Assembly: GCA_963698265.1 (NCBI GenBank) | Contig: CAVOQC010000003.1 | Coordinates: 186,001 to 250,000 of the forward strand | Direction: 5' to 3' | DNA: 64,000 nucleotides | DNA from: FEB-7 sp963698265 | Lineage (GTDB): Bacteria > Pseudomonadota > Gammaproteobacteria > Burkholderiales > Usitatibacteraceae | Part shown: piece after piece, positions 18,503-29,880 of the stretch | Position numbering within the stretch: position 1 is the stretch's first letter | Layout of the letters: the number at the start of each line of letters is the position of its first letter | Translations under genes and position numbers: made by a program | Notes under the pieces: generated by a model | Databases searched by the model: none | Told to the model about the DNA's origin: nothing | Seen by the model: only the letters and a program-made list of their open reading frames with translations

Positions 18503-18540
18503 CGGGCGCCGCGGACAGTCTAGCCTGCCCGCGGCGCCCG
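18503..18540 (-). terminator. Strong intercistronic hairpin between TonB receptor and dehydratase genes
   Basis: Two perfect complementary 12-base arms (CGGGCGCCGCGG and CCGCGGCGCCCG) enclose a 14-base loop in the 96-base gap. No T-run follows on the minus strand, so it may act as a partial terminator or as a stabiliser of the 3' end of the receptor mRNA rather than as a full stop. Confidence 0.5.
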
Positions 18541-18554
18541 TGAGGAACCGCGCC

Positions 18555-20828
<2,274 letters not shown>

Positions 20829-20998
20829 GTGTTTCTCCTCCTGGTTAGGGGCCGGGGAGCGATTCCGGCCCTGCCGCACGTTGTCGTCACCCAACACGGA
20901 AGCACCCGATCCGCGCCGGCGTGCTGCGCAGCAGCATGGCCGCGCCGCCCGCCACGCGGCGAAGGCGGCTGGAGTCTGGAGGATTCCCGGGAACCCGG

Positions 20999-21022
20999 CA
21001 AGTAGATGATATAGATGACTTG
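20999..21022. promoter_or_regulatory. 24-base inverted repeat, candidate operator of the sugar operon
   Basis: The sequence has 5-base outer arms CAAGT / ACTTG and a central ATAT, so it is an interrupted palindrome in an otherwise very GC-rich region; it also holds a direct repeat AGATGA-TAT-AGATGA. It lies 171 bases upstream of the TonB receptor start. The AT-rich core could hold a promoter element. No regulator gene is adjacent. Confidence 0.4.
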
Positions 21023-21045
21023 GCCGCGGCCGGAACGGCCCGAAA

Positions 21046-21064
21046 CCGGCCCTTCCCGGGCCGG
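21046..21064 (-). terminator. Terminator-like hairpin after the MTH1187-family gene
   Basis: A 7-base stem (CCGGCCC / GGGCCGG) with a five-base loop lies 16 bases after the end of the thiamine-binding protein gene on the minus strand and is followed by TTTC. It would separate that gene from the sugar operon downstream on the same strand. Confidence 0.4.
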
Positions 21065-21079
21065 GCGGGGAACGCCTTG

Positions 21080-21388
21080 TCAGGTGGAGAGCCTGCGGCC
21101 GAGCCTGCGCTCGATTGCCTCGACCTTGCCGTCCAGCCGCCCGCCCTTCCCCTCCCGGTAGTCGATGCGCACCGAGACGGAGATGCGCTTGCAGTCTTCG
21201 CGCATCCGCTCGAAGCAGGCGGTCACCACGCCCATCACCTCGTCCCACTCGCCTTCGAGGATCGTGCCCATGGGCGTCAGGCGATAGGGCACGCCGCTCT
21301 TGTCGATGATGTCGAGCGAGCGCGCCACGTAGGCGCTCAGGCTCTCGCCCTTGTCGAAGGGGGACATCGAGAATTCCAGCAGGACCAT
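21080..21388 (-). CDS. MTH1187/YkoF-family thiamine-binding protein
   Basis: A 102-residue protein of the MTH1187 (former DUF77) family, small ferredoxin-like-fold proteins that bind thiamine or its parts. Characteristic stretches: LLEFSMSPFDKGESLSAYV at the N-terminus and GVPYRLTPMGTILEGEWDEVM in the middle. It is cytoplasmic, with no signal peptide. It is divergent from the RIO-type kinase gene. Its precise role in thiamine metabolism is unsettled even in studied members. Confidence 0.88.
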   Translation of the reverse strand: MVLLEFSMSPFDKGESLSAYVARSLDIIDKSGVPYRLTPMGTILEGEWDEVMGVVTACFERMREDCKRISVSVRIDYREGKGGRLDGKVEAIERRLGRRLST

Positions 21389-21471
21389 GGCGGCGCCTTT
21401 CGCGGTTTTTCGTAGCGTCTTTCATGCTACCGCCGATACGCCGATTCTGCCCCCGGGGTATATTCGCCCGC

Positions 21472-22320
21472 ATGAAAGTTCCGCAGCGGCTGGTCCCGCT
21501 CGTCGAGGACGGCGTGATCGACTCGGTCGTGCGCCAGTTGATGAGCGGCAAGGAGGCGATGGTGTTCGTGGTGCGCTGCGGCGCTGAATCACGCTGCGCG
21601 AAGGTCTACAAGGAAGCCGACAAGCGCAGCTTCCGCCAGGCCGTGGACTACACCGAGAACCGCAAGACCCGCAACAGCCGCCAGGCGCGCGCCATGGCCA
21701 AGGGCACGCGCTTCGGGCGCGAGGCGCAGGAGCGCGCGTGGCAGAGCGCCGAGGTCGATGCGCTCTACCGGCTCGCGGCCGCCGGCGTGCGGGTACCCCG
21801 GCCGTACAACTTCCACGAAGGCGTGCTCCTCATGGAGCTGGTCGCCGACGAGGAAGGCAACGCCGCCCCGCGCCTGAACGACGTCGCACTCACGCCGGAA
21901 ATCGCGCTCGAACTGCACGCGCGCCTCGTCCGCGAGGTCGTGCGCATGCTCGCGGCCGGGGTCGTCCACGGCGACCTGAGCGAGTTCAACATCCTGCTGG
22001 GCGCCGAGGGCCCGGTGATCATCGACCTGCCCCAGGCCGTGGACGCGGCGGGCAACAACCACGCCCCGCGCATGCTCGTGCGCGACGTGGACAACCTGCG
22101 GCGCTTCTTCGGGCGCGTGGCACCCGAGCTGCTGGCCTCCGACTACGGCAAGGAGATCTGGGCGCTCTACCGCGCCGGCGCGCTGCACCCGGAGGTCGCG
22201 CTCACCGGGCGCTTCGAGGCCGACGAGAGCGCCCCGGACCTGGAGGCCGTCATGCGGGAGATCGACGACGCGCGCCTCGAGGAGGCCGCACGCCTGATGC
22301 GGATGGCGGAGTCCGAATAG
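21472..22320 (+). CDS. RIO1-like serine protein kinase
   Basis: A 282-residue RIO-type atypical kinase. Visible: a glycine-poor nucleotide site MSGKEAMVFVV, Lys in CAKVYK, a flexible loop containing YTENRKTRNSRQARAMAKG, catalytic VVHGDLSEFNILL (Asp and Asn present) and metal-binding IIDLPQAVD. RIO kinases act as ATPases/kinases in ribosome maturation in archaea and eukaryotes; the role of bacterial members is poorly known. Start ATG 21472 follows an AT-rich GGTATATTC box. The gene stands alone, divergent from the MTH1187 gene. Confidence 0.88.
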   Translation: MKVPQRLVPLVEDGVIDSVVRQLMSGKEAMVFVVRCGAESRCAKVYKEADKRSFRQAVDYTENRKTRNSRQARAMAKGTRFGREAQERAWQSAEVDALYRLAAAGVRVPRPYNFHEGVLLMELVADEEGNAAPRLNDVALTPEIALELHARLVREVVRMLAAGVVHGDLSEFNILLGAEGPVIIDLPQAVDAAGNNHAPRMLVRDVDNLRRFFGRVAPELLASDYGKEIWALYRAGALHPEVALTGRFEADESAPDLEAVMREIDDARLEEAARLMRMAESE

Positions 22321-22533
22321 CCGTCGTCCCCGGGCGACAGCACCCGGGAACCCGCGTTGCAACGGCAACCGCCCCGGGGCGTCCCGCCCTTCGTCCCCCC
22401 GATTCCCGCCGTTCGTCGCCAGCGCGCCGATTCCTCGCGCTCCGGAAAGCGACGTGCCTCACAGCGCCGCGGGCCGTCCGCGCGGACACTGGCTCCATCG
22501 ACCGCAGATTCGCGGACCCGAGCGAGGCACCCG

Positions 22534-22872
22534 ATGAAATCGCTGATGAAGGACGAACGGCAAGGCGCGACCCGGCTCATGCAGTCCGAGGTGGACCGCA
22601 GACGCGAGGCCCTGCGCGCACTCGGGTTCCGGCCCGCCTTCTTCGACTTTTCGACCTGCACCCTGCATCCGTCGCGCGACGCCCGCGGCGTCCCCTCGGA
22701 CATCCACCTGCTCGACGGCCTCCCCGACGACGTGGTGGTGGTGCGCACCGACTGCGGCCGCGTGGTCGCGGTGAAGACCTCCCTCATGGTGGGTTTCGAG
22801 CGCAACGGCTTTTTCTACACCCCCACGACCGCCTGGCGAGCGGCGCGGGAATGGGCCAGCGCGACCTGCTAG
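22534..22872 (+). CDS. Uncharacterised small protein
   Basis: A 112-residue protein that I do not recognise. The N-terminal third is charged and helical (MKSLMKDERQGATRLMQSEV), followed by a compact alpha/beta-looking segment with FDFSTCTLHPSRD and DDVVVVRTDCGRVVAVKTSLMVGFERNGFFYTP. No signal peptide or membrane span. ATG 22534 is chosen; ATG 22546 in the same frame is possible. It is convergent with the Vgb-like gene with 16 bases between them. Confidence 0.55.
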   Translation: MKSLMKDERQGATRLMQSEVDRRREALRALGFRPAFFDFSTCTLHPSRDARGVPSDIHLLDGLPDDVVVVRTDCGRVVAVKTSLMVGFERNGFFYTPTTAWRAAREWASATC

Positions 22873-22888
22873 CGCAAGGCGCAGCCGC

Positions 22889-23879
22889 TCACGCCGTGCG
22901 GATCACCGTGATGTGCTCGGTGCCGCTTTCCGGCAGCCACACCTCGCCCTTGCGGCCGAGGATCTGGCGGATGTTCGCCCCGGGCCGCGGCAGTCCGAAG
23001 CGCTCGAACTTCTCCGTGGTCGGATCGAAAGCGTAGACCGCGTTGCCGGTCCACTCCGCGATCCAGACGATGTCGCGCCCGTCCACGTACACCGCGTAGG
23101 TGCGCGGGCGATCGCCGGGCACCTTGAAGACGCGCCACTTTCCGGTCGCGGGATCGTGCATCGAGAGATCCCCGCTCACCCACTCGCTCACCCAGATCCG
23201 CCCGCGGCTGTCGCTCCAGACGCGGCGCGCGCCCTGGTCCTTCGTGGGCGGCGCCACCACGATCGATGCGCCCGTGCGCCGGTCGATGCGCGCGATGAAC
23301 GAGCCCGCGAGCGAGCAGTACCAGATCTCGCCGGCGGGTGTGGCGCAGATGCCGTAGGGGCCGCGGCCCTTCGGCGAATCCCACACCGACACCTGGCCCG
23401 TCTTCACGGCCACCTTGCCCACCACGCCGCTCTGCCCCGTGAACCAGAGATCGCCGTCGCCGTCGAAGGCGGCGGTGTTCAGGTTCGCGTAGGGCGTGCC
23501 TTCGGGAAGCGGGAAGGACCGCACTTCGCGGTCGGGCCAGCCCACGCGCACGATCGCCTGCGCGCCGCTGTCGGTAAGCCAGGCCGCCCTATCGGGACCC
23601 TGGATCACGCCGTGCGGGGAGGAGTTGCCGCCCAGCGAGATCAGTTCGGTCGTCGCCCTTCGCGGGATCGAAGTAGCCGAGATGCCCGCTCGCCTGGGCG
23701 CTGAACCACACGCCGGCGTCGGGGGCGGGGGCCAGGTCGTGAATGCCCGTGCGGCGGGGCGCGCGCAATGGCCAGGACTGCAGGCGAGGCGCCTGCGCGC
23801 GCGCGGAGAAGGGAAATGCGGCGACGATCGCCCCGGCGCCCAGGGCGCCCAGTGCCTTGCGACGCGAAACGGTTTGCAT
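22889..23879 (-). CDS. Vgb-like beta-propeller protein with Tat-type signal, one frameshift
   Basis: A protein of about 330 residues resembling virginiamycin B lyase and other seven-bladed propellers. It starts MQTVSRRKALGALGAGAIVAAF, a twin-arginine-like export signal ending FSARA. Repeated blades show patterns such as GVWFSAQASGHLGYFDP, DLWFTGQSGVVGKV, EIWYCSLAGSFIARID and RIWVSEWVSGDLSMHDP. The frame breaks at a GGG run at 23656-23658: FDPAK upstream and TTELISLGGNSSPHG downstream join if one base is removed. The family's enzymatic role is established only for true streptogramin lyases, so substrate is unknown here. Confidence 0.75.
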
Positions 23880-24035
23880 GGCCGGCCTCCTTAGCGTGCA
23901 GCAGTTCACGCGATTGTGGCAGACGAACCCATTCCACGGCGACCGGCAGGGGCATTGTTTGACCGGGGCGGCGCGCGCCCCGATACTGCCGCCTCGCGGC
24001 AGCACCTGCCCTCCCCCTCACGAAGGATTTCCGCC

Positions 24036-24941
24036 ATGGCGAATTTTCCACAGGCCGTCATCGCGCGCATCCGCTTCGCGGCACTCGCGCTGGCATCGGT
24101 CGTCGCGTGCGCTGCCACGGCGGAAACGCCCGTCGAACGCGGCGGCTACCTCGTCAACTCCATCCTCGCCTGCGGCAACTGCCATTCGCCGCGCACGCCC
24201 GAGGGGCAGCCGGTCGCGGGCCGGGAGCTCTCCGGCGGCGTCTTCATCCGCACTCCCGCCTTCGAGGCCGCCGCTTCCAACATCACGCCGGACCGCGAGA
24301 CGGGCATCGGCTCGTGGAGCGACGCGGACCTCCGGCGCGCGCTGGTCGAGGGCGTGCGCCCCGGCCACGGCAGGCTCGCCAACGTGCCGCTCGCGCCGGT
24401 GATGCCGGCCGGCTTCTTCAAGGCCTTCCTGCCGCGGGACCTGGATGCGGTCGTCGCCTACCTGCGTTCGGTGAAGCCCGTGAAGAACGCCTCGCCCGCG
24501 CCCGTGTACAAGCTCGCCTCGCGGCACGACACCTATCCCGATGCCGAGGCCGGATTCACCGAGGCGCAGATGGGCGACCCGGTGCGGCGCGGCGCCTACC
24601 TCGTCGCCATCGGGCACTGCATGGAGTGCCACTCGCCCCGCGAGAAGAACGTCTCGGACTACGGCAGGCTCGGCCAGGGCGGGCGGACCTTCGGCCCGGC
24701 GCTCGTGCAGGGTTTCCGCAGCTCGTGGAAGGGCTCCGTTGCCCGCAACATCACCTCGCATCCGGTCGCTGGCCTGGGCGCCTGGAGCGACGCGCAGATC
24801 AAGCGCGCCATCGCCAAGGGCATCTCCCGCGACGGGCGCGTGCTCGAGCCGCCCATGGCCTTCGACTACTATGACCGCATGAGCGAGCGCGATCTCGACG
24901 CGATCGTTGCCTACCTGCGCACCGTCCCGCCGCTTCCATGA
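24036..24941 (+). CDS. Exported diheme cytochrome c
   Basis: A 301-residue periplasmic cytochrome with a signal peptide (to about residue 30, VVACAATA) and two haem c sites, CGNCH and CMECH, each in its own cytochrome domain of about 120 residues ending in a GVxx.GR.xxPPM-type methionine loop (PLAPVMPAG and LEPPMAFDYY supply likely Met ligands). It resembles the cytochrome subunits that take electrons from membrane dehydrogenases, but no dehydrogenase gene is next to it. Downstream DUF1993 gene is 40 bases away on the same strand. Confidence 0.88.
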   Translation: MANFPQAVIARIRFAALALASVVACAATAETPVERGGYLVNSILACGNCHSPRTPEGQPVAGRELSGGVFIRTPAFEAAASNITPDRETGIGSWSDADLRRALVEGVRPGHGRLANVPLAPVMPAGFFKAFLPRDLDAVVAYLRSVKPVKNASPAPVYKLASRHDTYPDAEAGFTEAQMGDPVRRGAYLVAIGHCMECHSPREKNVSDYGRLGQGGRTFGPALVQGFRSSWKGSVARNITSHPVAGLGAWSDAQIKRAIAKGISRDGRVLEPPMAFDYYDRMSERDLDAIVAYLRTVPPLP

Positions 24942-24981
24942 CGCGCGGGCCATTTTTCTCGACTCTCCACCGGAGAACCCC

Positions 24982-25488
24982 ATGAAGCTCTCGATGTACG
25001 AAGCCACCGTCCCGCCTTTCATCCGTTCCCTCGAAAGTCTCGCCGCCGTCCTGGAGAAGGCCGCCGCCCATTGCGAGGCGAAGAAAATCGACCCCGCGGT
25101 GCTCGTGGGCGCGCGCCTCTACCCCGACATGTTCCCGCTCGCGAAGCAGGTGCAGATCGCCGCCGACGCGGCCAAGGGCGGCTCGGGCCGCATCGCGCAG
25201 GTCGAGCCCCCGGCCTTCGAGGACAACGAGGCGACCTTCGCCGATCTCGTCGCGCGCCTGCGCAAGACCGTGGAGTTCCTCAAGACCCTCGATGCCGCGA
25301 AGTTCGAGGGCGCGGAGGACCGCACCTGCACCTGGAAGACCCGCAAGGGCGAGAAGTCGATGCAGGGCATGCCCTACCTCCTCACCCACGTGACGCCGAA
25401 CCTCTACTTCCACGTGACCACCGCCTACGCGATCCTCCGGCACAACGGCGTGGAGATCGGCAAGGGCGATTTCCTCGGCACGAGGTAA
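24982..25488 (+). CDS. DUF1993 family protein
   Basis: A 168-residue protein of the DUF1993 family, which has a DinB-like four-helix layout. Family traits: SMYEATVPPFIRSLESL at the start, LYPDMFPLAKQVQIAAD in the middle and LPNLYFHVTTAYAILRHNGVEIGK near the end (here TPNLYFHVTTAY). The His in YFHVTTAYAILRHNG could form a metal site as in DinB proteins, which is an inference. Cytoplasmic. Function unknown. Confidence 0.85.
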   Translation: MKLSMYEATVPPFIRSLESLAAVLEKAAAHCEAKKIDPAVLVGARLYPDMFPLAKQVQIAADAAKGGSGRIAQVEPPAFEDNEATFADLVARLRKTVEFLKTLDAAKFEGAEDRTCTWKTRKGEKSMQGMPYLLTHVTPNLYFHVTTAYAILRHNGVEIGKGDFLGTR

Positions 25489-25535
25489 GGGCGGCCGAAG
25501 CGCGATCAGGCCACCGAAGCGCGAAATATAAGGGA

Positions 25536-25559
25536 GCGCGCGCGAACGCGCGCGCCTTT
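25536..25559 (+). terminator. GC hairpin after DUF1993 gene
   Basis: An eight- to nine-base self-complementary GCGCGCG stem with a GAAC-type loop is followed by CTTTC, 48 bases after the DUF1993 stop. Just before it the 11-base string CCGAAGCGCGA occurs twice (25495 and 25514). Likely a rho-independent-like terminator with a short U-tract. Confidence 0.4.
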
Positions 25560-25659
25560 CCGTGGTCGAATGGCGCGACACCGCTCGCCTTCGGCCTCCC
25601 GGCCGGATCGTCCGCGCGCAGCGGGAAGCCCGGTTGCCCATCCCCTTTCGGAGAAGATC

Positions 25660-25827
25660 ATGCTGAACGAAATGCGAATCCAGCGCGTCGCGCTGTCGCT
25701 CGAAGTCGACCGTGCCCGCCGCTGGAGAAGCACTGCCGCCCTGGACAAGATCCGCCAGTCCCTCGAAGCCCGGCTGACGCTCCTCGACAAGGAGATCAAG
25801 GCGGAAACGGAGAAGACGGCGGCCTGA
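25660..25827 (+). CDS. Small helical protein
   Basis: A 55-residue open frame (MLNEMRIQRVALSLEVDRAR...) with a good ribosome site GGAG eight bases before ATG 25660. The sequence is strongly amphipathic and likely one long helix or helical hairpin (SLEARLTLLDKEIKAETEK). No recognised family. Composition and start site support it being real, but there is no outside evidence. Confidence 0.45.
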   Translation: MLNEMRIQRVALSLEVDRARRWRSTAALDKIRQSLEARLTLLDKEIKAETEKTAA

Positions 25828-25870
25828 CGCGCTATCGAAGGGCCCTCGCGACCCGAGGGCTCGCCGTCGA

Positions 25871-26882
25871 TCAGGCGGGCTGCAGGCGGATCGCGCGCGA
25901 GCGCAACTGCCCGCAGCCCGCTTCCACGTCCTGCCCCGCGGAATCGCGCAGCTTCGCGAGGATGCCGCGCCCGAGGAGGGTGCGCACCATCTCCAGTCGC
26001 GCGCTCGCGCGACGGCCTCCGGAACGCGAGTCCCGGCACCGCGTTCCACGCGATCAGGTTCATCACCGCGTACTTGCCCGCGAGGAGCCGGGCGATCGCC
26101 TCCAGCTCGTCGTCGCCGTCGTTCACGCCCTCGAGCAGCGTCCACTGGTACTGGATCGGGTAGTGGGTTGCGCGCGCGTAGCGCTCGCCCTCGGCCACGA
26201 GTTCGGCCGGATCGATGCGCGGCGCGCGCGGCATCAGCTTCTCCCGCAGCGGCGCGAAGGTCGAATGCAGGGACAGCGCCAGCGCGGGCCTCACCCGCCC
26301 CGCCGGCAGCCGCTCGAACACGCGCCGGTCGCCCACGGTCGAGAAGACCAGGTTCTTGTGCCCGATGCCGCCCTCGGTGCCGAGCCAGTCGATCGCCTCG
26401 AGCACGTTGTCGAGATTGTGCGCGGGCTCGCCCATGCCCATGAAGACCACCTTCTTCACCGGGCGGCGAGAGCGCGCAAGCGCCACCTGGGCCACGATCT
26501 CCGCGCTGCCGAGGTGACGCTCGAGCCCGCCCACGCCCGTCATGCAGAATCCGCAGCCCACGGCGCAGCCGACCTGCGTGGAGACGCACAGGCCGCCTCG
26601 GGGCAACAGCACGGACTCGATCGTCCGCCCGTCGGCCAATTCCAGGAGCCAGCGCACCGAGCCGTCTGCCGCGGCGTGCTCCGAGCGGATCTTCGCGATC
26701 CCTTGCAAGTCGCCCGCGAAGGACGGCAGGGCTTCGAGGAGCCGGCGCGGGAAATGGCCTTCCGCGGCGGGTGAGCCGCTTTCGAGCGGCAGGCCCTGCG
26801 TCCACGCGCGCAGCACGCGCCGGCCGTGGAAGGGCCTCGCGCCCGCATCGCGGAGCCTTTCCTGCAAGTCGTCCAGGCGCAT
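25871..26882 (-). CDS. rlmN: 23S rRNA/tRNA (adenine-C2)-methyltransferase RlmN, one frameshift
   Basis: A radical SAM methyltransferase that makes 2-methyladenosine in 23S rRNA and some tRNAs. The cluster motif is Cys106-Cys110-Cys113 (VGCAVGCGFCMTG); the downstream GMGEPAHNLDNV and FSTVGD motifs are normal. The frame breaks near 25997: FRRPSRERA upstream continues as LEMVRTLLGRGILAKLRDSAG in another frame, and the C-terminal cysteine (DVEAGCGQLR) that takes part in catalysis lies after the break. With a one-base correction the protein is about 337 residues. Here it stands next to an exporter gene, not in its common ndk-rodZ context. Confidence 0.88.
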
Positions 26883-26885
26883 CGC

Positions 26886-28682
26886 CTACACCGCCCCGTG
26901 GAACTGAAGCGCCGCGAGGTTGGCGTAGATGCCGCCCATCGCGACGAGCGTTGCGTGGGTGCCGGTCTCCACGAGCCGGCCCTCGTCCAGCACGAGGATG
27001 CGATCGGCGCGCTGCACCGTGGCCAGGCGATGGGCGATGACGAGCGTCGTGCGCCCGGCCATCGCCGCCTCCAGCGCGCCCTGCACCAGGCGCTCGGATT
27101 CGGCGTCGAGCGCGCTGGTCGCCTCGTCCAGGAGCAGCAGCGGCGGATTCTTGAGGAGCGCGCGCGCGATCGCGATCCGCTGCCGCTGCCCGCCGGAGAG
27201 CCGCACGCCGCGCTCGCCGAGAAAGGAGCGGTAGCCGTCGGGGAGCCTTTCCAGGAACTCGTGGGCGGCGGCGAGCTTCGCCACCGCGACGATCTCCTCG
27301 TCGGTGGCGTCGATGCGGCCGTAGCGGATGTTCTCCATTGCGTCAGCGGCGAAGATCACCGTGTCCTGGGGCACGATCCCGATCGTGTCGCGCAGCGCAT
27401 GGAGATCGAGGTCGCGGATCTCCACGCCGTCCACGGTGATCGCGCCTTCCTGCGGATCGTAGAAGCGCAGCAGCAACTGGAAGAGCGTGGTCTTGCCGGC
27501 CCCGGACGGCCCCACCACGGCGACCGTCTCGCCCGGCGCGACGTCGAGCGACAGGCCCGAGAGCGACGGCGTGTCCGGACGCGACGGATAGCGGAAGGTG
27601 ACCTCGCGCAGGGCGAGCGCGGCGCCGTTGGCCGCGCGGGGCGGAAGCGGCTTCGGCTGCGCAGGCGACTGGATCGGGGAACTGGCCGCCAGCAGTTCCA
27701 GCAGGCGCTCGGTGGCGCCGGCCGCGCGCTGCGCCTCGCCCAGCGTCTCCGCGAGCGCGCCCACCGCGCCCGCTACGAAGACGGAGTAGAGGATGAACTG
27801 CCCGAGCGCGCCGCCCGTCATGGTGCCGGCGATCACCGCGTGGGCGCCCAGCCAGAGCACGAAGACGATCGCGCCGAACACCAGCACGATGGACATCACC
27901 GTGAGGATCGACCGCGCCCGGACCTGCCGCACGGCCGTGGCGAAGGCGCGCTCGACCGAGGCGCCGAAGCGGTCCGCCTCGATTCTCTCGTGGGTGAAGG
28001 CCTGCACCGTCGGCATGGCGTTCAGTATCTCGCCCGCCATGGCGGAGGCGTCGGCCACGCGGTCCTGGGAATGGCGCGAGAGCGAGCGCACCCGCCGCCC
28101 GAAGACGATCAGGGGCAGCACGACCACCACCAGCATCACGAGGATGATCGAGGTGAGCTTCACGCTGGTGACGAACATCATCGCGAGCCCGCCCACGAAG
28201 AGCAGCGAATTGCGCAGCGCCATGGAGATGCTGGTGCCCACCACCGACTGGATGAGTGTCGTGTCCGTGGTCAGGCGCGAGAGCACCTCGCCGCTGCGGG
28301 TGATCTCGAAGAACTGCGGGCTCTGCGTGACGACGTGCCGGTAGACCGCAGCCCGGATGTCCGCCGTGACCCGCTCGCCCAGCCAGCTCACGGTGTAGTG
28401 GCGCGCGGCGACGGCGACCGCGAGGACGAGCGCCACGCCGAAGAGCGCGAGGAAGTAGAGGTCGATGTGCTCCGCGCTCCGGGATCCGGCCGCGCCGAAG
28501 CCCAGGTCGATCATCTGCTTGAACGCGTAGGGAATGGCGAGCGTCGCACCCGCGGCAACCACGAGCGCCACGCCCGCCAGAAGGAACTGGAGCTTGTAAG
28601 GGGCGAGGAAGGGTACGAGGCCCTTCAGGGTGACGAGGCTGCTCTTCCTCGCTCCTGCGGGGAAGTCGGGGCGGTCGGACAT
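26886..28682 (-). CDS. MsbA-like ABC exporter (fused membrane and ATPase domains)
   Basis: A 598-residue half-transporter that should work as a homodimer. Residues about 20-320 form six membrane spans; residues about 360-598 hold the ATPase with Walker A VGPSGAGKTTLF, Q-loop GIVPQDTVIF, signature LSGGQRQRIAIARALL, Walker B LLLLDEATSALD and H-loop VIAHRL. The family exports lipids or hydrophobic compounds; the subgroup annotated as MsbA/ABCB-like fits best. It lies three bases upstream of rlmN on the same strand. Substrate unknown. Confidence 0.88.
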   Translation of the reverse strand: MSDRPDFPAGARKSSLVTLKGLVPFLAPYKLQFLLAGVALVVAAGATLAIPYAFKQMIDLGFGAAGSRSAEHIDLYFLALFGVALVLAVAVAARHYTVSWLGERVTADIRAAVYRHVVTQSPQFFEITRSGEVLSRLTTDTTLIQSVVGTSISMALRNSLLFVGGLAMMFVTSVKLTSIILVMLVVVVLPLIVFGRRVRSLSRHSQDRVADASAMAGEILNAMPTVQAFTHERIEADRFGASVERAFATAVRQVRARSILTVMSIVLVFGAIVFVLWLGAHAVIAGTMTGGALGQFILYSVFVAGAVGALAETLGEAQRAAGATERLLELLAASSPIQSPAQPKPLPPRAANGAALALREVTFRYPSRPDTPSLSGLSLDVAPGETVAVVGPSGAGKTTLFQLLLRFYDPQEGAITVDGVEIRDLDLHALRDTIGIVPQDTVIFAADAMENIRYGRIDATDEEIVAVAKLAAAHEFLERLPDGYRSFLGERGVRLSGGQRQRIAIARALLKNPPLLLLDEATSALDAESERLVQGALEAAMAGRTTLVIAHRLATVQRADRILVLDEGRLVETGTHATLVAMGGIYANLAALQFHGAV

Positions 28683-28729
28683 GCGCCCATTGTGAAGGAT
28701 TGCCGGGGCCCGCGGCGCGGCGCGCCCTT

Positions 28730-29879
28730 TCAGCGCGCGGCCAGGCGCCAGAGCGAGGTCACTTCGGCCGCGCGCGCCGCGTGCAGGGGGTCGCCCTCGT
28801 CGGCGGCCTTGGGATGCTTCGGCCGCGTGTCGAGGCGATCGACGACCGTGAGGCCCGCGGCCTCGATCGTCGCCAGGAGTTCGTCCCGCGAGCGAAGGCC
28901 CAGGTGCTCGGCGAAATCCGAAAGGATCAGCCAGCCCTCGCCTTCCGGTTCGAGGTGCGCTGCGAGCGCGCCGAGGAAGCCCTTCAGCATGCGGCTGTCC
29001 GGATCGAAGATCCCGCGCTCCAGGGGCGAACTCGGCCGCGCCGGCACCCACGGAGGATTGCACACGACGAGCGCGGCCCTCCCCTCGGGAAAGAGATCGG
29101 CCTCGACCACCTGCACCTGCTTCGCGACCTTGAGGCGCGCAACGTTCGCGATGGCGCAGTTGAGCGCGCGCCGGTCCTGGTCCGTGGCGATCACGCGCTC
29201 GATGCCGCGCTTGGCGAGCACCGCCGCCAGCACACCGGTGCCGGTGCCGATGTCGAAGGCGAGGCTCGCGGGTCGCGAGCGCCGCCGGCAGCGGCGCCTT
29301 CTCCACGAGATCCACGTACTCGCGGCGAATGGGCGCGAAGACGCCGTAGTGGGGATGGATGCGCCCGCCAGCCGCCGGGATGTCGATGCCCTCCAGCTTC
29401 CACTCGTGGGCGCCGACCACGCCCAGCAGTTCCCGCAGCGATGCGACCGACGCAATCTTCGGCGGCCCCCAGGCTTCCGTGCAGGCCTGCCGCAGGTCGG
29501 GCGCGCGCCGCAACGGGATGGCGTAGTCCTTGTCGAGCGGCACCAGCAGCATGCCGAGCGTGCGCGCGCGCTGCGCCTGGGCCTGGCGGTGCAGGTGAAA
29601 GGCCTCGGCCGGCGTGGCCGTTTCCGCGCGCTTCTTGCGCCGGTGCGGCTGGCGGTAGCTGCGGCTGCGAAGGGCCACGAGCATCTGGCGCGCGTTCTGG
29701 AAGTCGCCACGCCACAGGAGCGCGGTGCCCTGGCAGGCGAGGCCATACGCTTCGTCGGCGCTCATGCGGTCGTCGGCGACGATCACCTGCTTCGGCGGCG
29801 GCGCTCCGCTCTCCGAGCGCCACTGCGCCGAGCGCGCCTCGCCGCCTTCCGTCCAGTGCACCGTGAGGGAATCTTCCAC
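28730..29879 (-). CDS. SAM-dependent methyltransferase, HemK/RlmG-like, one frameshift
   Basis: A protein of about 382 residues with GTG start at 29879. The N-terminal 180 residues (DEAYGLACQGTALLWRGDFQNARQML) are uncharacterised; the C-terminal half is a class I methyltransferase with FDIGTGTGVLAAVLA (motif I) and VVCNPPWVP (NPPW, typical of enzymes that methylate N atoms of bases or glutamine). The frame breaks at a G run at 29270-29272: PAALAT upstream joins SLAFDIGTG downstream when one base is removed. It overlaps no neighbour but starts two bases from the MazG-like gene. Likely target is rRNA or a protein. Confidence 0.8.
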
Positions 29880-29880
29880 G

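Noticed and set aside
25495..25524. Duplicate of CCGAAGCGCGA as a start of a CRISPR-like array
   Set aside because: Only two short copies with an eight-base gap; no further units and no cas genes.
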